DNA of 8,506 nucleotides, taken from contig CALWXI010000104.1 in the NCBI GenBank assembly GCA_944385455.1, positions 1 through 8,506 on the forward strand. Reading direction: 5' to 3'. Made by a program: the position numbers and the translations under genes. Below, one piece after another: positions 1 through 6,122 of this stretch. How positions within the stretch are numbered: position 1 is the stretch's first letter; the number at the start of each line of letters is the position of its first letter. The notes below the pieces were generated by a model. It worked only from the letters and a program-made list of their open reading frames with translations. It ran no database searches and was not told where the DNA came from. The DNA comes from an uncultured Oscillospiraceae bacterium. Its GTDB lineage: Bacteria; Bacillota; Clostridia; Oscillospirales; Oscillospiraceae.

Positions 1-1251
1 GGGGAGACGGTGACGGGCATCGCGGCGTACTACGGGGTGGATCCCCGGCGTCTGGCGGCGGACAATGCCGTCCCGGCGGACGGGGCGCTGGCAGTGGGAC
101 AGACCCTGGTGGTGCGGTTTCCGGACCGGGTCCATGTGGTGCGGCCCGGGGAGACGCTGACGGGCATCGCCGCCGCGTACCAGACCACGGTGCGGTCGCT
201 GTGGCGGAACAACTGGTCCCTGGGCGGCGGGGACTATCTGGTGCCGGGCCAGGTCCTGGTGCTGTCCCACCTGGGGGAGAAGCTGGGCAGCGCCGTCACC
301 AACGGCTACGCCTACCCCTCCATCGCTCCCCGGCTCCTCAGCGCCCAGCTGCCGTATCTCACATGTCTGGCCCCCTTCACCTACGGCATCGGGCCGGAGG
401 GCGGGCTCATCGTGCCGGACGACGCCGCGATGCTCTCCGCCGCCCGGGTCCACGGGACGCGCCCGGTGATGCACCTGTCCACGCTGACGGAGGACGGTTC
501 CTTCAGCACGGAGCGGGCGCGGCTGGTGCTGACGGACGAGGCCGCCCGGGACCGGCTCATCGGAGAGGTGTTCCCCATTCTCCGGGACCGGGGGTACAGC
601 GGCCTGGACGTGGACTTCGAGTACCTGGGCGCGGAGCTGGCGGAGGCTTACGCCGCCTTTCTGGGCCAGCTGCAGCGGCTGCTCCACGCCTGGGGCCTCT
701 TCCTCTGGACGGCGGCGGCGCCCAAGACGTCGGCGCAGCAGCGGGGGCTTTTGTACGAGGGGCACCCCTATGCCGCCATGGGGCTGGTCAGCGACGGGGT
801 GCTGCTGATGACCTACGAGTGGGGCTACACGGCAGGTCCCCCCATGGCGGTGGCGCCGCTGCCCAACGTCAAGGCGGTGGTGGACTACGCCGTCACGGAG
901 ATTTCCCGGGAAAAGCTGCTGCTGGGCATTCCCAACTACGGATACGACTGGCCGCTGCCCTTCGTCCAGGGGACCACCCGGGCGCGGTCCCTGTCCAACC
1001 AGGAGGCCATCGCCCTGGCGGTGCGGTACCGGGCGGACATCCTCTACGACGAGACGGCCCAGGCCCCGTATTTCCACTACACGGACAGCGCCGGCACGAT
1101 CCACGAGGTATGGTTTGAAGACGCCCGGAGCCTTTCGGCCAAGCTGCGCCTCATCGCCGCCTACGGTCTCCAGGGCACGGGGATCTGGAACCTGATGCGG
1201 CCCTTCTCCCAGCTTTGGCTGGTGCTGGACAGCCTGTACCGGATCCTGTGA
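1..1251 (+). CDS. LysM-GH18 glycosidase, YaaH/SleL type (5' partial)
   Basis: The frame is open from base 1 and runs 416 codons to TGA, so the true start lies to the left of the window; the GTG at position 10 is an internal codon of a LysM repeat (GETVTGIA), not a start. In window codon numbering, codons 1-38 are the remainder of one LysM repeat, about 44-88 a complete second LysM (VHVVRPGETLTGIAAAY), and about 98-416 a glycoside hydrolase family 18 barrel. The GH18 active-site strand is LDVDFEYL, with D203, D205 and the likely acid/base E207; the first Asp of the textbook DGxDxDxE motif is Ser here. MTYEWG and GIPNYGYDW are typical of the YaaH/SleL branch. Known members bind peptidoglycan through LysM and cleave N-acetylglucosaminyl bonds in cortex or cortical fragments during spore germination. 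That role is inferred from the family. Any signal peptide or further LysM units are out of view. Confidence 0.92.
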   Translation, partial: GETVTGIAAYYGVDPRRLAADNAVPADGALAVGQTLVVRFPDRVHVVRPGETLTGIAAAYQTTVRSLWRNNWSLGGGDYLVPGQVLVLSHLGEKLGSAVTNGYAYPSIAPRLLSAQLPYLTCLAPFTYGIGPEGGLIVPDDAAMLSAARVHGTRPVMHLSTLTEDGSFSTERARLVLTDEAARDRLIGEVFPILRDRGYSGLDVDFEYLGAELAEAYAAFLGQLQRLLHAWGLFLWTAAAPKTSAQQRGLLYEGHPYAAMGLVSDGVLLMTYEWGYTAGPPMAVAPLPNVKAVVDYAVTEISREKLLLGIPNYGYDWPLPFVQGTTRARSLSNQEAIALAVRYRADILYDETAQAPYFHYTDSAGTIHEVWFEDARSLSAKLRLIAAYGLQGTGIWNLMRPFSQLWLVLDSLYRIL

Positions 1252-1263
1252 CGGCAGACAAAG

Positions 1264-1287
1264 CGGGCGGCCCCAAAGGGCCGCCCG
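1264..1287. terminator. Hairpin between convergent genes
   Basis: A perfect 10-bp stem (CGGGCGGCCC, 1264-1273, pairing with 1278-1287) encloses a CAAA loop. It fills most of the 46-bp gap between the stop codons of the GH18 gene (+) and the Gx-transporter gene (-). On the minus strand it is followed by CTTTGTCT, a weak U-tract; on the plus strand there is no T-run. It is most likely the terminator of the minus-strand operon and may slow plus-strand readthrough as well. Confidence 0.7.
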
Positions 1288-1297
1288 GAACGGAGAT

Positions 1298-1813
1298 TCA
1301 GTTGGGCAGGAGGCGGGTGTGGGCCAGGGCCCGGAACAGGCAGGCCGTCCCCACCCCCGTCACCGCGCCGGTGACCAGGGACACCCCCAGCAGCACCGGC
1401 AGGTAGTATACCGGCGCGGTGTTGCCCAGGGTCAGCACCGCCGCGGCCACCTGGCCGCAGTTGTGGGCGGCGGCGCCGCCCACGGACACGCCGTAGACGG
1501 AAAGGCGTCCCGTCCGGGACAGCAGGATCATCACCGCCATGGCGGCGGCGCCGCCCAGGAGCGAGAAGATCAGGGCGCTCATGTTCCCGGCGAACACCGC
1601 TCCCAACAGGCACCGGGCCAGGAGGATCAGCACCGCCCGCCCCGGTCCCAGGGCGTAGAGGGCAAAGAGGGTGACGATGTTGGCAAGGCCCAGCTTCACG
1701 CCGGGGATGGGCACCGTCAGCGCCAGGGGAAAGGCGTTTTCCAGATACGAAAGGGCCAGCGCCATGGCGGTGAGCACTGCGCACAGCGTCAGCTCTCTGG
1801 TGGTGAGCTTCAT
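1298..1813 (-). CDS. Gx transporter / heptaprenyl diphosphate synthase component I-like membrane protein (EetB-like)
   Basis: This 171-residue, very hydrophobic protein has about five membrane segments (roughly residues 8-28, 42-58, 60-98, 108-130, 135-160, some closely packed). PIPGVKLGLANIVTL (35-49) and AAAHNCGQ (114-121) are hallmarks of the Hpre_diP_synt_I / Gx-transporter family, which resembles ECF-transporter substrate-binding components. The family name comes from linkage to polyprenyl diphosphate synthases; enzymatic activity of this protein alone is doubtful. A strong GAGGAGG ribosome site lies 5 nt before the ATG, and only 10 nt separate it from the NusG-II gene, so it is the last gene of the apbE operon. 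In Listeria-type extracellular electron transfer loci a homologous protein (EetB) follows EetA and FmnB, the same order as here. Transported substrate is unknown; a quinone- or flavin-related role is inference. Confidence 0.85.
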   Translation of the reverse strand: MKLTTRELTLCAVLTAMALALSYLENAFPLALTVPIPGVKLGLANIVTLFALYALGPGRAVLILLARCLLGAVFAGNMSALIFSLLGGAAAMAVMILLSRTGRLSVYGVSVGGAAAHNCGQVAAAVLTLGNTAPVYYLPVLLGVSLVTGAVTGVGTACLFRALAHTRLLPN

Positions 1814-1823
1814 GGCGTCCTCC

Positions 1824-2228
1824 TCATCCGATGACCACGTCCGGCCCGTCCTGTGCGCCGCCCTCCAGGGTGACGCTCAAGCGCGCGGGCAGGCACACGA
1901 TGCTCTGCCCGCCGCGGGTGATGCGGCCGGTGCGGACGCAGTCCTGGGTGGGACAGTCGGAATCCATCATCTCCGCCCCCTCCCGGTCCAGCAGCAGGTG
2001 CAGCGTGTAGCCTCCGGCGGTGATGGTCCGCTCCTGGGGGGCGGTGAGTGTGCTGAGGGCCACCCGCTCATCGGGCTGTCCCTCCACCCGGATCACCGCC
2101 GTCAGCGCGCCGGAGGCGGAGGGCAGCCACAGCCGCAGCCCCAGGGCCGCGGCGGCCAGAAGCACCGCCAGGCCCAACAGGCCGTCCCACAGATTGGGCC
2201 GCAGCTCAGGAGACCGTCTCATAGGCAT
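1824..2228 (-). CDS. NusG domain II-containing membrane-anchored protein (EetA-like)
   Basis: A 134-residue protein with a basic N-terminus, one membrane segment (about 13-35) and an extracytoplasmic domain of about 100 residues. The block DCPTQDCVRTG followed by GQSIVCLP (about 91-114, Cys 92, 97 and 112) is the signature of the stand-alone NusG domain II family, which is not the transcription factor NusG. Function of these proteins is poorly known; in Listeria-like flavin-based electron transfer loci the equivalent gene is eetA. The ATG at 2228 lies within the 3' end of apbE (23-nt overlap) and has AAGGGAG 5 nt upstream, so translational coupling is likely; a second ATG two codons on (2222) is possible but worse spaced. 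The three conserved cysteines might bind a metal or form a disulfide, which is inference. Confidence 0.85.
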   Translation of the reverse strand: MPMRRSPELRPNLWDGLLGLAVLLAAAALGLRLWLPSASGALTAVIRVEGQPDERVALSTLTAPQERTITAGGYTLHLLLDREGAEMMDSDCPTQDCVRTGRITRGGQSIVCLPARLSVTLEGGAQDGPDVVIG

Positions 2229-3240
2229 ATCCGCTCCCTTCCGCCGGGGCGAAGCGCCCCTCCAGCCCCGCCGTGGCGACCACCCGGCCGTCCTCCGTCA
2301 CCAGCACCAGCTCAAAATCCAGCCCGCTTTCCCGCCGGAAGTCCAGGGCCTTCTCCTCCCCCATGACGAACAGGGCCGTGGACAGCGCGTCGCACATGGC
2401 GCCGCTGCCCGCCTCCGCGTCCGCCACCACGGTGACGGAGAGAAGGCCGCTGTCCGCGGGAGCGCCGGTGGCGGGGTCCAGAATGTGGTGATACCTCCGC
2501 CCGTCCTGCTCAAAATACCGCTGATAGCTGCCGGAGGTCACGGCGCAGGCGTCCTCCAGATACAAAAGGCCCGCGTAGGCATTGCCGTCATCGGGCCGGT
2601 TGGGATCCTGGATGCCGATCTCCCAGGGCTCCCCGTCGGGACGGCAGCCCAGCGCCGCCACATTGCCCCCCAGCGCCGCCCAGCCCCGCTCCAGACCCGC
2701 CTCCCGGTAGAGGTCCAACACCCGGTCGGCGGCGTAGCCCTTGGCGATGGCGCCCAGATCGATCTGGGTGCCGCCGTCCAGCGTCACGGTGTCTCCGCTG
2801 ACATGGACATGCTCCATGCCCACATGGGCCAGCAGGGCATCCAGCTCCGCCTGGGAGGGCACCCGGTAGGAATCCGTGGTGAAGCCCCAGGCGGAGGAAA
2901 CGGGAGCCAGGGTGATGTCGAAGGCCCCGCCGCTCATGCGGCTGTATTCCGCCGCCGTCTCCAGCAGCTCGGAAAGCTCCGCCCCCGCCTCCACCGGCGC
3001 GCCGCCGGCGCTGTTGACGCGGGAGACGGCGCTTTCGGGATCGGTGCGGGAAAGGAGGGCGTCCAGCCGCCGCACCTCGGCGCTGGCGTCCACCAGGGCG
3101 TCCTCCGCCGCCTTTCCGTAGGTCTGGAAGGTCATGACGGTATCCATGGCGATGATCTGCACCCGCTCCGGCTCGTCTCCGCAGGCGGAGAGCAGCGCCA
3201 GGATCAGCAGCAGGGGAAAGCACAACAATTTCTTTTTCAT
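2206..3240 (-). CDS. apbE: FAD:protein FMN transferase, ApbE family lipoprotein (FmnB-like)
   Basis: This 344-residue enzyme attaches FMN covalently to Ser/Thr of extracytoplasmic flavoproteins, using FAD as donor and a divalent metal. I chose the ATG at 3240 because it begins MKKKLLCF..., a type II signal peptide with lipobox LSAC (Cys20), and GAGG lies 6 nt upstream; the frame stays open further but that stretch covers the promoter. Family motifs in order: MDTVMTFQTYG (32-42), SGGAFDITLAPV (103-114), DLGAIAKGYAAD (161-172, FAD binding), LGGNV (190-194), HHILDPATG (251-259) and CDALSTALFVMG (283-294) carrying the Asp/Thr metal-binding pair. Length is normal for the family. It heads a three-gene operon and overlaps the next gene by 23 nt. 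No FMN-binding-domain target protein is encoded in the window, so its substrate must be elsewhere. Rnf/Nqr subunits or a PplA-like protein are candidates. Confidence 0.95.
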   Translation of the reverse strand: MKKKLLCFPLLLILALLSACGDEPERVQIIAMDTVMTFQTYGKAAEDALVDASAEVRRLDALLSRTDPESAVSRVNSAGGAPVEAGAELSELLETAAEYSRMSGGAFDITLAPVSSAWGFTTDSYRVPSQAELDALLAHVGMEHVHVSGDTVTLDGGTQIDLGAIAKGYAADRVLDLYREAGLERGWAALGGNVAALGCRPDGEPWEIGIQDPNRPDDGNAYAGLLYLEDACAVTSGSYQRYFEQDGRRYHHILDPATGAPADSGLLSVTVVADAEAGSGAMCDALSTALFVMGEEKALDFRRESGLDFELVLVTEDGRVVATAGLEGRFAPAEGSGYAYETVS

Positions 3241-3268
3241 GGGTCGCCTCGCTGTCTCATAATAAATC

Positions 3269-3297
3269 AGTATAGCACGCCCTGCCGGCGTGCACAA
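3269..3297 (-). promoter_or_regulatory. Promoter of the apbE operon
   Basis: On the minus strand a -35 TTGTGC (3297-3292) and a -10 TATACT (3274-3269) are 17 bp apart. Predicted initiation is near 3262, giving a leader of about 20 nt before the apbE ATG. The spacer is occupied by a 7-bp inverted repeat (listed separately). Confidence 0.7.
3275..3293. repeat. Inverted repeat in the apbE promoter spacer, candidate operator
   Basis: GCACGCC (3275-3281) and GGCGTGC (3287-3293) form a perfect 7-bp dyad around a CTGCC centre. It begins at the first base after the -10 hexamer and reaches two bases into the -35. A regulator bound here would block RNA polymerase on apbE. Chance occurrence in GC-rich DNA remains possible. 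Confidence 0.45.
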
Positions 3298-3350
3298 CGG
3301 GGAATCCGTTTCCCAGTGCGAAAAAGTTGCCGGAGCCTCCCATCTTGCCC

Positions 3351-3379
3351 TTGCAAACCCGCAAAAAATCTGCTATACT
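3351..3379 (+). promoter_or_regulatory. Promoter of the unknown membrane protein gene
   Basis: A -35 TTGCAA (3351-3356) and a -10 TATACT (3374-3379) with an exact 17-bp spacer match a sigma-A promoter. The predicted start near 3386 gives a 5' leader of about 67 nt. In the leader GGCGGC (3393-3398) can pair with GCCGCC (3413-3418), or CGGCA (3399-3403) with TGCCG (3412-3416), so a small hairpin can form upstream of the ribosome site. Confidence 0.75.
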
Positions 3380-3438
3380 ATCAGGGTATGTCGGCGGCCG
3401 GCATGGATTTGTGCCGCCCATTTTTCAGAAAATACCCT

Positions 3439-3443
3439 GGAGG
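3439..3443 (+). promoter_or_regulatory. Ribosome binding site deciding the start at 3453
   Basis: GGAGG lies 9 nt before ATG 3453. The same frame remains open upstream to a TTG at 3327, but that codon precedes the -10 and -35 elements, so the longer reading would not be transcribed from the visible promoter. Confidence 0.8.
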
Positions 3444-3452
3444 TCTTTCTAT

Positions 3453-4214
3453 ATGCCGAAGAATCCCAATCACAGACCCAAGGCGGTCAAGCAGGACGAT
3501 CCCATGAACGCGGCCATGAAGTTCTTCCTGGCCGGCTGTGTGGCGGAGCTGTATCTGCTGGTCATCCGCCGTTTTTATGTGTACGGCACCCTGGAGCAGG
3601 TGGTGGCCTGGGACAGCTACCTGAAGTATTTTGCCTGGGCGGGCCTGGCGGTGCTGGCGGTGGGCGCGGTGCTCAGCGGCCTCTGGCGGACCGACCGGTC
3701 CCGGCGGCAGATCGGCTGGGCGCTTTGCGGCCTGGGCGCTTTCGTGGGCGCCGTCAGCGCGGTGGTCCGGCTGAACATGTCGGTGCTGACCCTTTTGTAC
3801 GTGGTGGTGCCGGCGGTGATGCTGCTGGGCATCTTGTGGTCCCTGTATGACCGGGAGTGCGCGCTGTCCCTCCCCATTCTGGGCATTTCGCTGCTGGTGC
3901 TGTGGGTGTGCCGCCGGGAGATCCCCAATCTCTATATGGGCACCTACTTCAAGGTGGGCGCCGCGGTGTACGTGCTGCTGATGATCGCGGCGGCGGCCGC
4001 CACCCGGAAGGCGGAGACCTCCGGAGGACGGCTGGGCAAGTTCCAGCTGCTGACCCCCAAAGGCGACGCGGTGTCCATCTATGTGGCCTGCGGCCTCTCC
4101 GCCGCGGCGGTGCTGACGGTGCTGGTGAGCCTGACCGTCTCCTACTACGCCATGTGGATCCTGGCGGGCGTGGTGTTCGCCCTGGCGGTGTACTACACGG
4201 TCAAACAGCTGTAA
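3453..4214 (+). CDS. Polytopic membrane protein of unknown function
   Basis: I do not recognise this 253-residue protein. It starts with a short basic and polar cytoplasmic stretch (residues 1-20, KNPNHRPKAVKQDD) followed by about eight predicted membrane segments near 22-42, 58-78, 86-106, 109-129, 138-153, 164-184, 207-227 and 231-250. Loops are short and carry positive charges (RTDRSRRQ at 79-86, CRREIPN at 153-159, TRKAE at 184-188, KGD at 203-205). There are no obvious enzymatic motifs, no ATP-binding site and no lipobox. It has its own promoter, reads divergently from the apbE operon, and ends in a strong terminator, so it is a single-gene unit. Codon use and composition match the neighbours. 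Shared control with the apbE operon is possible from the common intergenic region but not shown. Confidence 0.85.
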   Translation: MPKNPNHRPKAVKQDDPMNAAMKFFLAGCVAELYLLVIRRFYVYGTLEQVVAWDSYLKYFAWAGLAVLAVGAVLSGLWRTDRSRRQIGWALCGLGAFVGAVSAVVRLNMSVLTLLYVVVPAVMLLGILWSLYDRECALSLPILGISLLVLWVCRREIPNLYMGTYFKVGAAVYVLLMIAAAAATRKAETSGGRLGKFQLLTPKGDAVSIYVACGLSAAAVLTVLVSLTVSYYAMWILAGVVFALAVYYTVKQL

Positions 4215-4224
4215 AAAAAGCGAT

Positions 4225-4258
4225 CCGCCCGGAGGCCGAAGCCTCCGGGCGGTTTTTT
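4225..4258 (+). terminator. Rho-independent terminator of the membrane protein gene
   Basis: A perfect 12-bp stem (4225-4236 with 4241-4252) with a CGAA loop is followed directly by six T (4253-4258), 10 nt after the stop codon. A run of seven A just before the stem (4213-4219) gives a T-tract on the opposite strand, so it can also act on minus-strand transcripts. Confidence 0.93.
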
Positions 4259-4263
4259 GCGGG

Positions 4264-4294
4264 AAGCCCCCGGCGCGGATGGCGCCGGGGGCTT
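4264..4294 (-). terminator. Hairpin after the DUF4127 gene
   Basis: A perfect 13-bp stem (4264-4276 with 4282-4294) and a GGATG loop begin 5 nt after the stop codon of the minus-strand DUF4127 gene. On that strand it is followed by only TTCCC, so it lacks a proper U-tract itself. It probably works with the adjacent bidirectional hairpin at 4225-4258. Confidence 0.6.
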
Positions 4295-4299
4295 TCGCG

Positions 4300-6066
4300 T
4301 TACCGGTAATACATGCCCAGGATCTCCGCGTGGGGGTCCGTGAAGGCCCCCAGGCGGATGTCCATTCCGATCTCAACGGCCCGGTCCCAGGGGAAGCGGT
4401 AGTGTTCCAGCGCCACGCCGCCCCAGCCCAGGAGGCCGTCCTCTCCCAGGGCGGAGCGGAAGTTGCTGCGCTCCAGGTTGGCGATCACGTCCGCCGCCGC
4501 GGCGTCCATGCCGGTCTCCAGCCGCTCCAGCACCGCCGCCCGGTCGATGTCCGGGGTCCAGAAGTTGTCGCCGCTGCCCCCCAGATCGCCGCGTACAAAG
4601 TTCAAAATGTCGCTGCGCACCACGTTCTTGTAGCAGAAATCCTTGAGGATGCTGTCCGCCAGGGTCCGCTGGAAGGCCCGCTCCGTGGCCTCCGCGGCCT
4701 CCCCGCGCTGCAGGAAGGCGTACCGGGCCGCGCCGTGGCTCAATGCCGTGCCGGTGACGATGGCCATGTCCAGAAAGCCCGCGTAGCTCAAAAGCCCGCC
4801 CAGCTCCGCCTGCTCCGTCAGCGCCTCATGGAAGGCGGTGCCGTAGGCGCCGTTGCCGGCGTCGATGAGGACCGTGGGGATGTCCGCCCCGTTCAGCGTC
4901 CGGATCAGCTCCTGGATGTAGCCGCTCTTGCGCGTCTCGTCGGCGGGCTGGGTCAGCACCAGCAGCCGCAGGTCCGCCCCCTCCTCCGTCTCCTCCAGAC
5001 CGAAGAAGGAGAAGTGCTCCGCCACGATGGCGGTGAGGGGCTGGTAGTCGTAGGCGCAGGCGGGCTGGTCCTCCGTGCCGCCGAAGTAGGTCACGCTGAC
5101 CTTGGCCCCCTCCCAGCCGCACTCGTCCAGATACAGCCGGGCCACCGCCTTGAAGGCCAGGTCGTCCACGCCGGAGAGCAGGGCGTCTCCCTGGCGCAGC
5201 AGACTCCGAAGGTAGGCGATCTCGTTTTTCTGGATGCTGTCCTCCTCGGAGGAGTCGTCGATGCCCACCAGCACGTGGAACCGCCCCTCCGTTCCCTCCA
5301 GGGCGCCGAAGAGGGCCTCGCTGAGCCGGAGCTTCCGTTCCCGGGCGGCCAGATAGTCCGCCACGGCCCCCTCCGGCAGCGGCTCCTCCGCCTCCACGGC
5401 GAGGACCTGTCCGTCACGGCCCAGGGGATAGTCCGCCACGATGTTCTCCACCGTCAGGGCCTCCCCCTCCAGATGAGGCCGGGGGGCCATGCCGTAGGAG
5501 CGCAGGGCGTTGTACTCGTTGAGGCCGAAGCCCCCGTAGCCGGCGGTGGCCGCCAGGCGCATCACCGTGTCCAGCAGCCACACCTGATTGTCCGGGTCGG
5601 CCGCCAGGGTGTCCAGCAGCTCTGTGAGCAGCTCCGCCTCCGTCAGGGTCCGGCCGTCGGAAAGGCTCACGGGATTCTCGCCCGTCATGCTCCGGGAGCT
5701 CACCAGCCCCCCGGAGAGCAGCTGGTCCACGGAGAGGATGTAGCGGTCGCAGCCCCCCGCCTCCCGGTCCAGCACCCACTCGTAGAGATCCGCCCGGTCC
5801 CCGTAGGCGGTGCCGTTTTCGTTGCGGGGCTGGCCGTCCAGCCGGGTCTGGTAGTCGTCCCGTTCCGGCAGCAGCAGCTCATAGCCCAGGGAATCCGCCA
5901 GATACACCACCCGCTCCTCGTTGTCCGGCCGGTCGTCCAGAGGGACGTAGGCGATCTCCGGCTCGTCGGCGGGGGCGGACTCCGTGTCCGTGGGTTCGGT
6001 GCGCACCGGGCCGCAGCCCGCCAGCAGGACGCAGGCCAGCGCCGCCGCCAGGATCTTCTCTTTCAT
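4300..6066 (-). CDS. DUF4127 family lipoprotein
   Basis: A 588-residue protein of the DUF4127 family, whose activity is not established. The start at 6066 gives MKEKILAAALACVLLAGC, a type II signal peptide with lipobox LAGC (Cys18); AAGGAGG lies 4 nt upstream, inside the longer open frame, which rules out the ATG at 6084. After an acidic, low-complexity linker (20-37) come the family blocks YVPLDDRPDN (40-49) and SVDQLLSGGLVSSR (112-125). Later blocks include LIDAGNGAYG, DFCYKNVVRSDILNF and GWGGVALEHYRFPWD near the C-terminus. The protein should sit on the outer face of the membrane. It is transcribed in the same direction as ybaB and ends against the convergent membrane protein gene. Family members recur in Bacillota genomes; I know of no verified substrate, and the conserved Asp/Arg blocks suggest, but do not prove, an enzyme. 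Confidence 0.88.
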   Translation of the reverse strand: MKEKILAAALACVLLAGCGPVRTEPTDTESAPADEPEIAYVPLDDRPDNEERVVYLADSLGYELLLPERDDYQTRLDGQPRNENGTAYGDRADLYEWVLDREAGGCDRYILSVDQLLSGGLVSSRSMTGENPVSLSDGRTLTEAELLTELLDTLAADPDNQVWLLDTVMRLAATAGYGGFGLNEYNALRSYGMAPRPHLEGEALTVENIVADYPLGRDGQVLAVEAEEPLPEGAVADYLAARERKLRLSEALFGALEGTEGRFHVLVGIDDSSEEDSIQKNEIAYLRSLLRQGDALLSGVDDLAFKAVARLYLDECGWEGAKVSVTYFGGTEDQPACAYDYQPLTAIVAEHFSFFGLEETEEGADLRLLVLTQPADETRKSGYIQELIRTLNGADIPTVLIDAGNGAYGTAFHEALTEQAELGGLLSYAGFLDMAIVTGTALSHGAARYAFLQRGEAAEATERAFQRTLADSILKDFCYKNVVRSDILNFVRGDLGGSGDNFWTPDIDRAAVLERLETGMDAAAADVIANLERSNFRSALGEDGLLGWGGVALEHYRFPWDRAVEIGMDIRLGAFTDPHAEILGMYYR

Positions 6067-6079
6067 GGCTCCTCCTTCC

Positions 6080-6112
6080 AACAAAGCGGGGCCGCAGCGG
6101 CCCCGCTTTGTT
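6080..6112 (-). terminator. Strong hairpin between ybaB and the DUF4127 gene
   Basis: A perfect 15-bp stem (6080-6094 with 6098-6112, arm AACAAAGCGGGGCCG) with a CAG loop occupies most of the 56-nt gap. On the minus strand its 3' arm ends CTTTGTT, so part of the U-tract is inside the stem. It is a likely terminator of the SRP RNA-dnaX-ybaB unit. The stem ends 2 nt before AAGGAGG, the ribosome site of the DUF4127 gene, so it could also shape that gene's leader. Confidence 0.75.
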
Positions 6113-6122
6113 CCGGTGATGC

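Noticed and set aside
3386..3438. Riboswitch in the leader of the membrane protein gene
   Set aside because: The leader is only about 67 nt and offers two short alternative hairpins; no conserved aptamer motif such as an FMN (RFN) element is visible.
3327..3452. 42-codon N-terminal extension of the membrane protein from TTG 3327
   Set aside because: The TTG lies upstream of the -35 and -10 elements, while ATG 3453 has GGAGG at good distance.
2020..3507. 495-codon plus-strand open frame across the apbE operon
   Set aside because: It covers both divergent promoters and is antisense to apbE, whose motifs are complete. Its last 40 codons could be a leader reading frame from ATG 3388, but that ATG has no ribosome site.
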